From NCBI RefSeq assembly GCF_001729245.1, contig NZ_CP015217.1:3628001-3692000 (forward strand): a DNA stretch of 64,000 nucleotides, written 5' to 3'. Of this stretch, positions 14,509-28,534 are shown one piece after another. The translations under genes and the position numbers were made by a program. Every line of letters starts with the position of its first letter. The first letter of the stretch is position 1. This DNA comes from Leptospira tipperaryensis. Lineage in GTDB: Bacteria > Spirochaetota > Leptospiria > Leptospirales > Leptospiraceae. Below the pieces are notes generated by a model, which was given only the letters and a program-made list of their open reading frames with translations, had not been told where the DNA came from and made no database searches.

Positions 14509-14653
14509 AAGATTTATTTCCATTTCGAAAGACGCTTGCTATGTTAGAATCGGACCAAAGGATTCTTCCATAGAATTTAGAACCGATCCCATTCGGGATC
14601 AGATTGTCTTTTGATTCGAGAATTAAAAATTGGTTTTCAAGAGGTATTCGATC

Positions 14654-15118
14654 GTGAAGTTTTCAAACGAGGATTTAAAAGTCATCGGCCTTTCTTGTCT
14701 GAATCTCAATCTGAGAAGAACGACTCGATTGATCACGACGTTTTACGATTTCATTCTGAAACCTTCCGGGTTAAGAATCACTCAATTCACCGTATTGACA
14801 AGCATCGCTTACGAAAAAGAACCGAGTATCACCGATCTCGCGAGAATCACCGACATCGATAGAACTACCCTTCAGAGAAGTTTAGAAATCCTCAATCGTG
14901 ACGGATTGATTCGAATCGAAAAAAAAGATACGGGAAACGTGCGTTCCATCTTCCTCACAAAAAAAGGAGAATCCAAACTTACGGAAGGAATCGAACTCTG
15001 GAAACAAGCCCAAGATTCCCTCAGGAACGACCTCGGAAAAACGAAATTCAAAGACACGCTAAAAATTCTTTCGGAGGTAAGAAAACTCCCGGTATTAAAA
15101 ACGGCTTTGGAAGAATGA
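14654..15118 (+). CDS. MarR family transcriptional regulator
   Basis: About 154 residues. The winged helix-turn-helix runs over the middle: GLRITQFTVLTSIAYEKEPSI, TDLARITDIDRTTLQRSLEIL, then the wing GLIRIEKKDTGNVRSIFLTKKGESKL. MarR proteins are dimers that release DNA when they bind small ligands or acyl-CoA type effectors. I chose GTG at 14654 because AGAGG lies nine bases upstream; TTG at 14630 is also in frame. The gene lies between a thioesterase and a thiolase, and the same palindrome precedes both neighbours, which makes it the probable repressor of both. No copy of the palindrome lies directly before its own start. Confidence 0.88.
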   Translation: MKFSNEDLKVIGLSCLNLNLRRTTRLITTFYDFILKPSGLRITQFTVLTSIAYEKEPSITDLARITDIDRTTLQRSLEILNRDGLIRIEKKDTGNVRSIFLTKKGESKLTEGIELWKQAQDSLRNDLGKTKFKDTLKILSEVRKLPVLKTALEE

Positions 15119-15147
15119 TTTAAAACCTTCTTCGTCTAACTTACAGA

Positions 15148-15170
15148 CACTAAATAGTGCATATACACTA
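15148..15170. promoter_or_regulatory. Candidate MarR operator upstream of thiolase
   Basis: TAGTG-CATATA-CACTA at 15155-15170 is identical over 16 bases to the core of the site at 14010. An extra half-site CACTA at 15148 stands just left of it. It lies 30 bases after the MarR stop and ends 13 bases before the thiolase ATG, so a bound repressor would cover the start region. Confidence 0.72.
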
Positions 15171-15183
15171 AAAGGAGCAAAAA

Positions 15184-16365
15184 ATGACGGTAATCATCGA
15201 CGGAACGAGAACTCCGTTTGGAAAATTCGGCGGAGGACTCAAAGATTTTAGTTCTTCCGAATTGGGAGTAATCACGGCAAAAGAAACGATCCGCAAAACC
15301 GGAATCGATCCAAAAGAGATCGAAGAAGCGATTTACGGAAATGTAATACAGGATGATCAGGATTCCGCGTATCTCGCAAGACATATCGCGCTTCGATCCG
15401 GCCTGGCTGAAAGTTCGAGCGCCTTGACTCTCAATCGGCTCTGCGGTTCCGGACTGGAAAGTATTATCGCAGGTGCGAGAAAGATTCTTTCCAAAGAGAA
15501 CCAACTGATTCTCGCGGGAGGAACTGAATCCATGAGCAACGCGCCTTTCGTTTTAAAAAACGCAAGATGGGGAAACAAATACGGAAATTCGATCACCGAG
15601 GATCGGCTCGCGCAAAGTCTTACCGATTGTTTCGTCGATCTTACGATGGGAATGACGGCTGAAAATATTTCGAAACACTTTCAAATTTCCAGAGCCGATC
15701 AAGACGACTGGGCCGGGATTTCTCAAGTCCGCGCGGAAAGAGCGACGATTCAAGGCGCCTTCTCCGATGAAATGATTCCGATTCAGACCAAGGGTAAAAA
15801 ATCTGTTCTTCTTCAAAAGGACGAACAGATCCGAGGAGCGGAATGTGTGGATCAGTTGAAGAACCTTCCTACCGCGTTCTTAAAAGACGGAAGTGTTACT
15901 GCGGGAAATGCATCGGGCATCAACGACGGCGCCGCATCGGTTCTTCTTTCCTCCGAGAACTGGGCGAAGAATGCGAAGCTGAAACCTTTGGCACATATTC
16001 TCGGTTATGCGAACGTCGGCTGCGATCCGAAGATGATGGGACTCGGTCCGGTCTTTGCGATTCCAAAGGCCCTTTCCCATGCGGGAATCAAGATCGAAGA
16101 CGTGGATCTTTTTGAAATCAACGAAGCTTACGCTTCTCAAACGTTAGCCGTAATCCGAGAACTAAAATTGGATCCCGAGAAGACAAACGTAAACGGCGGC
16201 GCGATTGCGATCGGACATCCTCTCGGAGCAAGCGGAGCGAGAGTCACCCTATCCCTTGCTTACGAACTCAAAAGAAAAAACAAAAAAATCGGAGTCGCTT
16301 CTCTTTGTATCGGCGGTGGACAAGGAATCGCAATCGTTTTAGAAAATTCTGAGTTTAGAAATTAG
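15184..16365 (+). CDS. Acetyl-CoA acetyltransferase (thiolase)
   Basis: 393 residues. Condenses or cleaves acyl-CoA in fatty acid breakdown or acetoacetyl-CoA synthesis. The catalytic set is complete: Cys87 in [10 protein letters not shown] (acyl carrier), His345 in [13 protein letters not shown] and Cys375 in SLCIGGGQG. The length is that of thiolase II enzymes. AAAGGAG gives a clear ribosome site for ATG 15184. It lies directly behind a probable MarR operator and the MarR gene. Degradative and biosynthetic thiolases cannot be told apart by eye; the nearby thioesterase fits either. Confidence 0.94.
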   Translation: MTVIIDGTRTPFGKFGGGLKDFSSSELGVITAKETIRKTGIDPKEIEEAIYGNVIQDDQDSAYLARHIALRSGLAESSSALTLNRLCGSGLESIIAGARKILSKENQLILAGGTESMSNAPFVLKNARWGNKYGNSITEDRLAQSLTDCFVDLTMGMTAENISKHFQISRADQDDWAGISQVRAERATIQGAFSDEMIPIQTKGKKSVLLQKDEQIRGAECVDQLKNLPTAFLKDGSVTAGNASGINDGAASVLLSSENWAKNAKLKPLAHILGYANVGCDPKMMGLGPVFAIPKALSHAGIKIEDVDLFEINEAYASQTLAVIRELKLDPEKTNVNGGAIAIGHPLGASGARVTLSLAYELKRKNKKIGVASLCIGGGQGIAIVLENSEFRN

Positions 16366-16380
16366 AACTCCGGTTTCAAT

Positions 16381-17430
<1,050 letters not shown>

Positions 17431-17539
17431 AGCTGAAACTTTCCGAGAATCCGGATTCTAAGCAACTCGAAAACCACTTGAATCCCATTGCTTTCTTTGC
17501 AAAATCTCCTCATTCTTAGTTTTTGAAAAAGGAACCAAA

Positions 17540-17755
17540 ATGAATACGATTCTCCATTACATCATTCCTCACACAGTCGGAATCATTCTCATCGCAATCG
17601 GATGGTACGTAAGTATCTTAAACGTCGGCCTGACTCGTTTTACCGAAAATGTCCTCTTATCGAAGTGGACAGTCGGCGGTTTAATCTTGATTCTTATTGG
17701 AGCCTATCTTCCCGAAATCTGGATCGGAACCAGAAATCTTTTTAAGAAAGACTAA
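17540..17755 (+). CDS. Small two-helix membrane protein, unknown function
   Basis: 71 residues with two membrane segments (HTVGIILIAIGWYVSILNVG and WTVGGLILILIGAYLPEIWI) joined by a short polar loop, ending in a basic tail. AGGA precedes ATG 17540 at good spacing and a strong terminator follows, so it is a real single-gene unit. I do not recognise the family. Confidence 0.7.
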   Translation: MNTILHYIIPHTVGIILIAIGWYVSILNVGLTRFTENVLLSKWTVGGLILILIGAYLPEIWIGTRNLFKKD

Positions 17756-17765
17756 AAAGTAGAAG

Positions 17766-17788
17766 CCGGAAGCAATTCCGGTTTTTTT
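17766..17788 (+). terminator. Rho-independent terminator
   Basis: CCGGAA-GCAA-TTCCGG is a perfect 6 bp stem with a tetraloop, followed by seven T. It lies 11 bases after the stop of the small membrane protein. Confidence 0.88.
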
Positions 17789-17902
17789 GATTCGGATTCT
17801 TCAAGTTAAAGACCGACGACGCTCCTGTTTCATTTTTCGATTTCCGCGAAAAAAACCTTCGTTGAATCGTTTCCCATTTCTTCCAAATCCATCCGGATCG
17901 TT

Positions 17903-18277
17903 TTGATCAAATACGCGTTGAAGAAAATAATAAATATTGAATGCGATTTTCAAAACACTTTCTTTAGATTCAAGGGAAAAGGAGAGAGAAAATTTTTTAA
18001 TCAGGAAGCTCTTATGATTTGGGCAGTTACGGCTCTCGAGACGAATTTTCGAATCTCGGTTCAAGTAAACGCCAATTCTCTAAACAATCAAGGAACGGCA
18101 AACGTTAGCGTCTACACAGGAAGCGCCTGCTCTGGATCTGCACTCTTCAACGAAAACAATCTAACTTCGTCAAAAACGTTTCTTCTGACCGATGCGGGAA
18201 CGTATTCGGTAAGAAGCGTCTTTCGGTGCTTCGAACGTATGTTCTTCCACGCCGATCACCTTATCAGCGAGCAATAG
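17903..18277 (+). pseudogene. Decayed ORF, possible remnant of a secreted protein gene
   Basis: A 124-codon open frame with weak coding character. Residues about 50-105 (VNANSLNNQGTANVSVYTGS and FLLTDAGTYSV) look like a piece of a beta-sandwich surface protein. The first 40 residues are basic and unrelated in style, there is no signal peptide, and the last 20 look random. The stop overlaps the first base of the repeat core at 18274. I read it as a fragment, but a short real gene cannot be excluded. Confidence 0.35.
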
Positions 18278-18287
18278 GAGTTCCTAC
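18274..18287 (+). repeat. GTAGGAGTTCCTAC-type palindrome
   Basis: Reads ATAGGAGTTCCTAC, one base off the consensus. It provides the TAG stop of the decayed ORF. Confidence 0.65.
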
Positions 18288-18369
18288 CTTTTCTCGAGAG
18301 GAGAAATGAGCTCAAAGAAGAATTCTCCGGAGGGTTTTACGGTGAAAAACCAAAATCCGCTTCGAATTC

Positions 18370-18383
18370 GAAGGAGTTCCTAC
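18370..18383 (+). repeat. GTAGGAGTTCCTAC-type palindrome
   Basis: Reads GAAGGAGTTCCTAC, one base off the consensus, preceded by the small palindrome TTCGAATTCGAA. It lies 96 bases after the previous copy. Confidence 0.6.
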
Positions 18384-18520
18384 AAAAATCCCCCTAAAAG
18401 GGAAGATTTTTCTTGTACTTTTTCCGGTACATACGAATCTCCGTTTGCGGACCGCTAAAAAGGAATTTACGAGATATTTCTTTCGCGCAGAATGCGACAT
18501 AATATAATTATATGAGCTTG

Positions 18521-19632
<1,112 letters not shown>

Positions 19633-19668
19633 TTCTAAAAGGTTCCCAAAAAACAAAATAAAATCAAT

Positions 19669-19703
19669 CCTACCTTTTTAAAAAGGTAGGAACTCCTTTT
19701 TTT
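19669..19703 (+). terminator. Palindrome plus T-run, probable terminator
   Basis: CCTACCTTTTT followed directly by AAAAAGGTAGG is a perfect 22-base palindrome. It runs into a GTAGGAACTCC repeat core and seven T. It lies about 40 bases after the DegT-family stop and can fold on either strand. Confidence 0.6.
19686..19699 (-). repeat. GTAGGAGTTCCTAC-type palindrome, minus orientation
   Basis: GTAGGAACTCCTTT: the left arm and core match the reverse of the consensus while the right arm is lost in the T-run. The motif is fused to the terminator stem. Confidence 0.5.
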
Positions 19704-19826
19704 GATTGTTCCAAATTCCCTTTTTGTTGTAGAATCTTCTGAAAACATTCTTCGCGAATTGTTTTTCTTTTCAAACTATTCAGACTTGATTTTGACTAAG
19801 ATTCTAAAATTTCTCCACGGATAATT

Positions 19827-19862
19827 GATAGTGATTTCCTTTTTATCAAGGAAGTCGCTATC
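19827..19862 (+). promoter_or_regulatory. Leader hairpin upstream of the RND pump gene
   Basis: GATAGTGATTTCC and GGAAGTCGCTATC pair over 13 bp with two G-U pairs around a 10-base loop. No T-run follows, so it is not a classic terminator. It ends 23 bases before the ATG at 19886, just ahead of the GAGGT ribosome site, so it probably forms in the mRNA leader or as a DNA operator. Confidence 0.5.
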
Positions 19863-19882
19863 TGGCAGATACACTGAGGTAA

Positions 19883-23200
<3,318 letters not shown>

Positions 23201-23645
23201 CATTCAAAAAATGGAATGGAGAATTCGTTAAAACGGATTCTCCATTTTAATTTCCAACGTTTCAAACCGTCATCGGTTCCCGCCATAATATATCGAATCG
23301 GTCCCAAAAATGAACTGAGTCTCTTTTCAGTTTAAAAAACCTCGCGGTTTTAAGAGACAAAACCACATTAAAAACTCTCCATAGTGTTTTGATTTTTAAA
23401 AAACCGCGCTCTTATAAAATTAAGAAAAACATTTTGAGTTTTTAAAATACAGATTCTGATTCTTTTTTCCTCTCAAAAAACTCTTCGATCGTAATCCCAA
23501 ACAGAAGATGTCAAGTATGACAAAGACTGAGCGATTTATGTTATTTTTCGAAATTACATTTTCCGTTATAATATAAATCTTTACTCAGACCTAAAACTTC
23601 TTCGTCCAATGAAAGAGGACTTTCGAGAGGTAAGGGATTTAAAAA
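23201..23645. other. Intergenic region between RND pump and histidine kinase
   Basis: 445 bases with no gene. It holds a terminator at 23217, a 9-base inverted repeat CGCGGTTTTxAAAACCGCG (arms 23343-23351 and 23400-23408), and TATAAT at 23567 as a possible -10 box for the kinase. Confidence 0.5.
23217..23250 (+). terminator. Rho-independent terminator of the RND gene
   Basis: TGGAGAATTCG and CGGATTCTCCA pair over 11 bp (one G-U) around a short loop, followed by TTTTAATTT. It starts 17 bases after the stop. Confidence 0.75.
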
Positions 23646-25571
23646 TTGAATCCAAAAATTCCAACTATCATCGGGAACGTATATTCTCCCGAATCTTCGG
23701 AGATATTAGATCATCTACCCTTATTGATCTGCAAATTTCTCCCAGATACTACGCTGACTTATATCAATCAAAGTTGTTGCAGTACTTTTGGAAAAACGAA
23801 ACAAGAACTCTACGCAACTAGATGGATTCATTTTCTTCCCGAATCCACGAGAGATAAAATTTACGAATTTCTAAAGAATGTAAAGAATACGTTAGAGCCC
23901 GAATCTCATTCTTATAAAATCCGAAATGCCTGCGGTGAACTTTTAAACGTAGAATGGAAAATTTATCCGGTTATAGACGCTCAAAATCAGTTTCAAGGAT
24001 ATCTTGCAGTCGGAGCCGATAAGACAAAAGAAGTAAACGCGGAATCGAACGTAAAAGAAAAGGAAGACTTCCTAAAAAAAATCTTCGGAACCATCGAAGA
24101 TGCGATCTGGTCCGTGGATAAAAATTACACTCTCACCTATTTTAACGAAGCGATGAAAAGAAGACATGAGGGACTTTCCGGAATTAAAATTCGAATCGGA
24201 ATGACCTTAGAAGAAATCATTCCCGATCCCGAACTGAAAGACCTATTCAAAAAATCATTAGAAAGAGCGTTTCAAAACGAACAGTTTGTTCATGATCACA
24301 ATATCGACGGAAGAACTCTGGAACTATCTTTTAATCCGATCATAAAGGAAGAAGAGGTTACGGGAGTTGCGGTGTTTTGCAAGGACGTAACGGAAAGAAT
24401 GGCGATGGCCGAAAAATTAGAACGTTCGGAAGCCAATCTAAGAATTTTAATAGAAAACACACAGGACTCGATTCTTTCCGTAGACAGAAATTACAGAATC
24501 ATTGTGATGAATCACTCGTTTCACAATTCGATAAAGAACGGATACGGCATTGATCTAAAACCGGGAATGAGTCTGGTCGAACACTTTGGTTCGGAGATGC
24601 ATAATTACTGGAAACAGGTTTACGATGAGACTTTCTCCGGAAGTTCGCTTCAAAAAGAACTGGAGATAAAGACCGAAAACGGATCTTCTAGTTATTATGA
24701 AATTCTAACATATCCCATTTTGAGTCATTTTATTTCCGCAAATCGAAAACCACAAAAAAAAGAAACCTCGCATATCTCCGATACGGTCGACGATGAGGAT
24801 CTCCTCAAAGAAGATACGGTTTTCGGAGCGACGGTTTATATACGAGACATCACTGAAAGAAAATTAAACGAACAGAAAACTCTCGATAGCATCAAGAGTA
24901 AGGATCGACTGCTTGCCGCCGTCGCGCACGACCTAAAAAATCCGATCAGTGGAATTCTAAGTCTGACCGAGTTGATGAAAGATCAAACAACCGATCAGAA
25001 CAATATAAAATTACTGAATATGATGCTTCGAGCCGGAAGCAAGTCGCTCAATATCATCCAAGAACTTCTACAAATCGCAGAGATGGAAAATGAAAACTAT
25101 CGATTAAAATTAGAAAAAGCGAATCTAAATCATCTCATAGAAAATCTCATCAAACAAAACATAGCCGAAGCCGAAAAAAACAAAATCAAATTGTATGCGA
25201 ATCTTGGAACGGACCCCATTCACGTTCAGATAGAATTACCTAAATTCCAGAGAGTTTTAGAAAACCTAATCTCGAATTCTCTAAAGTTCACTAAAGAAGG
25301 CGGAAAAATTCTCATACGTTCGTATGCGGAAAATAAAAATGCAATCATTGAAGTGGAAGATTCCGGGATAGGAATTCCGGCAAGTTTCCAATCGGTCATC
25401 TTTGAACAGTTCACAAGGGCCAAACGCCAAGGATTAAAAGGCGAAGAAGCAACCGGTTTAGGAATGTCGATCGTAAAGGTGATCGTTGAACTTCACAAAG
25501 GGAAAATTCGATTGGAAAGCCAGGAAGGAATCGGAACAAAATTCATCATCGAACTCCCTCTCGATCTATAA
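23646..25571 (+). CDS. PAS-domain sensor histidine kinase
   Basis: 641 residues with no membrane segment, so a cytoplasmic sensor. Three PAS domains run about 20-130 (LPDTTLTYINQSCCSTFGKT), 140-255 (IWSVDKNYTLTYFNEAM) and 265-400 (ILSVDRNYRIIVMNHSF). HisKA follows with the phosphorylated His428 in AVAHDLKNPISG, then the HATPase with N box LENLISNSLKFTKEGG, G1 VEDSGIGIP and G2 GLGMSIVKVIVE. The start is TTG at 23646, because an in-frame TAA lies two codons upstream and GAGAGG precedes it. No response regulator is adjacent, so the partner is not known; a stand-alone receiver lies at 60.0 kb but there is no evidence linking them. Confidence 0.92.
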   Translation: MNPKIPTIIGNVYSPESSEILDHLPLLICKFLPDTTLTYINQSCCSTFGKTKQELYATRWIHFLPESTRDKIYEFLKNVKNTLEPESHSYKIRNACGELLNVEWKIYPVIDAQNQFQGYLAVGADKTKEVNAESNVKEKEDFLKKIFGTIEDAIWSVDKNYTLTYFNEAMKRRHEGLSGIKIRIGMTLEEIIPDPELKDLFKKSLERAFQNEQFVHDHNIDGRTLELSFNPIIKEEEVTGVAVFCKDVTERMAMAEKLERSEANLRILIENTQDSILSVDRNYRIIVMNHSFHNSIKNGYGIDLKPGMSLVEHFGSEMHNYWKQVYDETFSGSSLQKELEIKTENGSSSYYEILTYPILSHFISANRKPQKKETSHISDTVDDEDLLKEDTVFGATVYIRDITERKLNEQKTLDSIKSKDRLLAAVAHDLKNPISGILSLTELMKDQTTDQNNIKLLNMMLRAGSKSLNIIQELLQIAEMENENYRLKLEKANLNHLIENLIKQNIAEAEKNKIKLYANLGTDPIHVQIELPKFQRVLENLISNSLKFTKEGGKILIRSYAENKNAIIEVEDSGIGIPASFQSVIFEQFTRAKRQGLKGEEATGLGMSIVKVIVELHKGKIRLESQEGIGTKFIIELPLDL

Positions 25572-25738
25572 AGAATCAAGATCGGATCGACAAGGAATCG
25601 ATATCAGAACAAATGGTTCCGATTCCAAATCAAATAATTCGCAACCCTCGAAAATAAAGTTTGATCCAAAACTATCAAAACCGAATTTTGGAATGAGATA
25701 GAATTATAAAAAAATCGAATGAATCAAAGAGGACTTTT

Positions 25739-26539
<801 letters not shown>

Positions 26540-26561
26540 ATCAAATTCCATTTTTTGGTCG

Positions 26562-26590
26562 GCTCCCCGCGCAAACGCGGGGCCGGGCTT
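26562..26590. other. GC-rich hairpin between convergent genes
   Basis: CCCCGCG-CAAA-CGCGGGG is a perfect 7 bp stem with a tetraloop, flanked by CGGCT and GCCGG, which can extend it. It lies between the crotonase stop and the DUF3052 stop. Neither side has a T-run, so it may slow or block transcripts without being a classic terminator. Confidence 0.45.
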
Positions 26591-26645
26591 GTTCCGGATT
26601 CATTCTTAAATCCTATTGCCTTTGACAAGCGCCTTCAAATTCACA

Positions 26646-27044
26646 TTACGTTTTTCTTCTATAAAATTTGAGTCCGGACCAAATATCGGAAACCGCGCAG
26701 ACTTTAACGTCCACAATTCCCAATTTTAAACCGAGTTCTCGAACTACGTTTTCATTCAAGTCCGTAGGAATCTTGGAGGATCCCTTGGGCCAAGAAATCC
26801 AAATCATTCCTTTGTCGGCAAGATGATCGACGAGTTTGGAAAACTGTTTTTGAAGTTCCTTCGTTTCTTTCGTGAAGAGATGCAGATAATCCTGAGCGCC
26901 TTTTAACGTATTGGAAAGATCCACTTCGGATAAGTAACTTTCAAGGTCCTTATGAACTTCGTCCGGAAGGCCTTTGAAATAAACTTTCATTCCCGGTTTT
27001 AAACCCAGTTTGTCTCCCAGAGGTTTACCGGAGTAGCCGGCCAT
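26646..27044 (-). CDS. DUF3052 family protein
   Basis: 132 residues. The N-terminus GYSGKPLGDKLGLKPGMKVYF and the ending VCAVSDIWSGLKFYRRK, with the middle IWISWPKGSSKIPTDL, match DUF3052. The family has no proven function. It begins 3 bases after the SRPBCC gene, with GGAGAA before its ATG, and forms the last gene of a MarR-SRPBCC-DUF3052 group. The same three-gene set occurs in my memory in other bacteria, but I cannot confirm it here. Confidence 0.85.
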   Translation of the reverse strand: MAGYSGKPLGDKLGLKPGMKVYFKGLPDEVHKDLESYLSEVDLSNTLKGAQDYLHLFTKETKELQKQFSKLVDHLADKGMIWISWPKGSSKIPTDLNENVVRELGLKLGIVDVKVCAVSDIWSGLKFYRRKT

Positions 27045-27046
27045 GA

Positions 27047-27553
27047 TTACTTCTCCGTCCTTTCAATTTCTTTTTTCATAAATTCTAAATACGTCCGAAT
27101 GGTTGCAGTATGTCCGAATACGTATTTAGAAAAGAAACGAAAAACGGGAGAAAATACTTTTCCGTTTTCGGTAATCTTAAGTTTGCTCCCTTCCGAAACG
27201 GAACTCAATTCGAAAGTCCAAGAGCCGCCGAAGGGTTTATCCTCGTCCATAATTTTGGATTCGACGAGTTCGTTTTTGCGATCTTGAACAAAGGAATATG
27301 TCATTACCTCGTTATGCGAATCGGTTTCTTTCCAAGAGGAAGAAGAGATCGTTTCGATTTTTTTTAGATTCGGTCTCCAAGACGGATATTCTTTAAAATT
27401 ATGAATGAGTGAATAAATACGATCCGTAGAAGCGGGAAAGACTTGTTCTAACGAAGAGGAATGTTCGACCGGTAAGCTCGCCCCTATGCCGTAGATGCCG
27501 ATTACCAAAAGAACTAAAAAACCAAAGACATAGATGAGAATAGTATAAATCAT
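27047..27553 (-). CDS. SRPBCC family (polyketide cyclase-like) protein with N-terminal membrane anchor
   Basis: 168 residues. The first 25 residues form a membrane helix (TILIYVFGFLVLLVIGIYGIG). The rest is a START/SRPBCC lipid- or ligand-binding fold: VFPASTDRIYSLIHNFKEYPSWRPNLKKIE, GSWTFELSSVSEGSKLKITE, and a C-terminal helix. ATG 27553 is chosen over TTG 27568 because GGAG stands eight bases before it. Likely ligand-binding or membrane-surface function; the ligand is unknown. Confidence 0.85.
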   Translation of the reverse strand: MIYTILIYVFGFLVLLVIGIYGIGASLPVEHSSSLEQVFPASTDRIYSLIHNFKEYPSWRPNLKKIETISSSSWKETDSHNEVMTYSFVQDRKNELVESKIMDEDKPFGGSWTFELSSVSEGSKLKITENGKVFSPVFRFFSKYVFGHTATIRTYLEFMKKEIERTEK

Positions 27554-27610
27554 AAAAGTTATCTCCAAATATTTATAAAAAGGTATATTCTGTTTTTAGA
27601 ATGAAGTATT

Positions 27611-28105
27611 TCACTTTCTCTTGGACCAAGAACGAGAGAGACTTTTGTTTTTCATTTCCAACTCTGCGGCAAAAGCAAGCAAACCTAAACCTTTTACGGC
27701 GGCGTCTTGTTCTTCCTTACTCAGTCGCTTGAGCAAATTTTTGACGAGATTTGGATCCAAGACCGATTTTTTACCTTTGATCTTCTCACCCGATTTTGTT
27801 AAACGAATCAGGGTGCCCCTTCCATCTTTTGGATTTTTTTCTTTTACGAGATATCCTAAGACTTCCAGGCGAGAAACCGTGATCGACATAGTAGAGGGGG
27901 TCACTCCCATGTGAAGCGCCAGATCAAATAGGCTTACGGGCTCATCTCCATCCAAATGGTCCAAAATACTCACTTGATTTGCGGTCAACAGTTGTTTGGT
28001 TTTCGGATCCTCAACGTGTCTCGTATGACAGGCAAAAAAAATCCTAGGATAGAATTCAAGAATCTGACTTACCAAATCCGTCGCCATAAACCAGAGTAAA
28101 CACAT
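27611..28105 (-). CDS. MarR family transcriptional regulator
   Basis: 164 residues. Winged helix: TANQVSILDHLDGDEPVSLF, DLALHMGVTPSTMSITVSRLEVLGYL, wing KEKNPKDGRGTLIRLTKSG. The N-terminus has an oddly cysteine-rich dimer helix (FFACHTRH). It heads the group with SRPBCC and DUF3052 genes and is preceded by its own candidate operator at 28110. ATG 28105 lies almost on the operator; ATG 28087 is a good alternative. Neither has a clear ribosome site. Confidence 0.85.
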   Translation of the reverse strand: MCLLWFMATDLVSQILEFYPRIFFACHTRHVEDPKTKQLLTANQVSILDHLDGDEPVSLFDLALHMGVTPSTMSITVSRLEVLGYLVKEKNPKDGRGTLIRLTKSGEKIKGKKSVLDPNLVKNLLKRLSKEEQDAAVKGLGLLAFAAELEMKNKSLSRSWSKRK

Positions 28106-28109
28106 TTAG

Positions 28110-28128
28110 TTTGATTAGTCAAATCAAA
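28110..28128. promoter_or_regulatory. Candidate autoregulatory operator of the MarR gene
   Basis: TTTGATT-AGTCA-AATCAAA: 7-base perfect arms around a 5-base centre, right next to the start codon of the MarR gene. Size and spacing suit a MarR dimer. Binding is inferred. Confidence 0.6.
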
Positions 28129-28219
28129 TTATTGAAAACTACATCAATTTTGCTTATAGCCTTGTCTCTAAATCTTAGAAGAAAAACAATAGGGATCTCA
28201 GTGAGCTTGTAATAAAAAC

Positions 28220-28233
28220 GGTGGAGTTCCCGC
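28220..28233 (+). repeat. GTAGGAGTTCCTAC-type palindrome, variant
   Basis: Reads GGTGGAGTTCCCGC; the core GGAGTTCC is intact while both arms are diverged. Confidence 0.45.
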
Positions 28234-28293
28234 AGATTATGTTCCCGAAGCGGCTTATGGATTTCCAAACAGATTGGTCGCTGTTAGATTCTT

Positions 28294-28307
28294 ATAGGAG
28301 TTCCTAC
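28294..28307 (+). repeat. GTAGGAGTTCCTAC-type palindrome
   Basis: Reads ATAGGAGTTCCTAC, one base off the consensus and identical to the copy at 18274. Confidence 0.65.
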
Positions 28308-28534
28308 ATTTTGAAGTTCTTTGGAAAAGCTCCAGACAAATCCACTAAAAAAACCCGAAGTCGGAGCGGAAACCTGAACGAGTGAAAAACAGATTTATAA
28401 TAAGACTCGTGTCCTCAAAGCTGATTCAAAAATATCAGGAGGAAGAATATAACTAAAATTCAATATTCATTTCGGTCACATTGACTTTATCGTAATACCA
28501 AATGACAGGAGAACTTCCGTCACAGAGGATTAGT

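Larger units (their letters stand above)
28129..28534. other. Intergenic region with two repeat copies
   Basis: About 405 bases with no convincing gene. Two copies of the GTAGGAGTTCCTAC motif lie at 28220 and 28294. No clear terminator for the sulfatase-like gene was seen. Confidence 0.5.

Noticed and set aside
14584..14600. GATCCC-ATTC-GGGATC hairpin after the thioesterase as a terminator
   Set aside because: No proper T-run follows directly; left uncalled.
17801..18064. 87-codon minus-strand frame
   Set aside because: Very basic, no signal or domain, overlaps the decayed ORF region without support.
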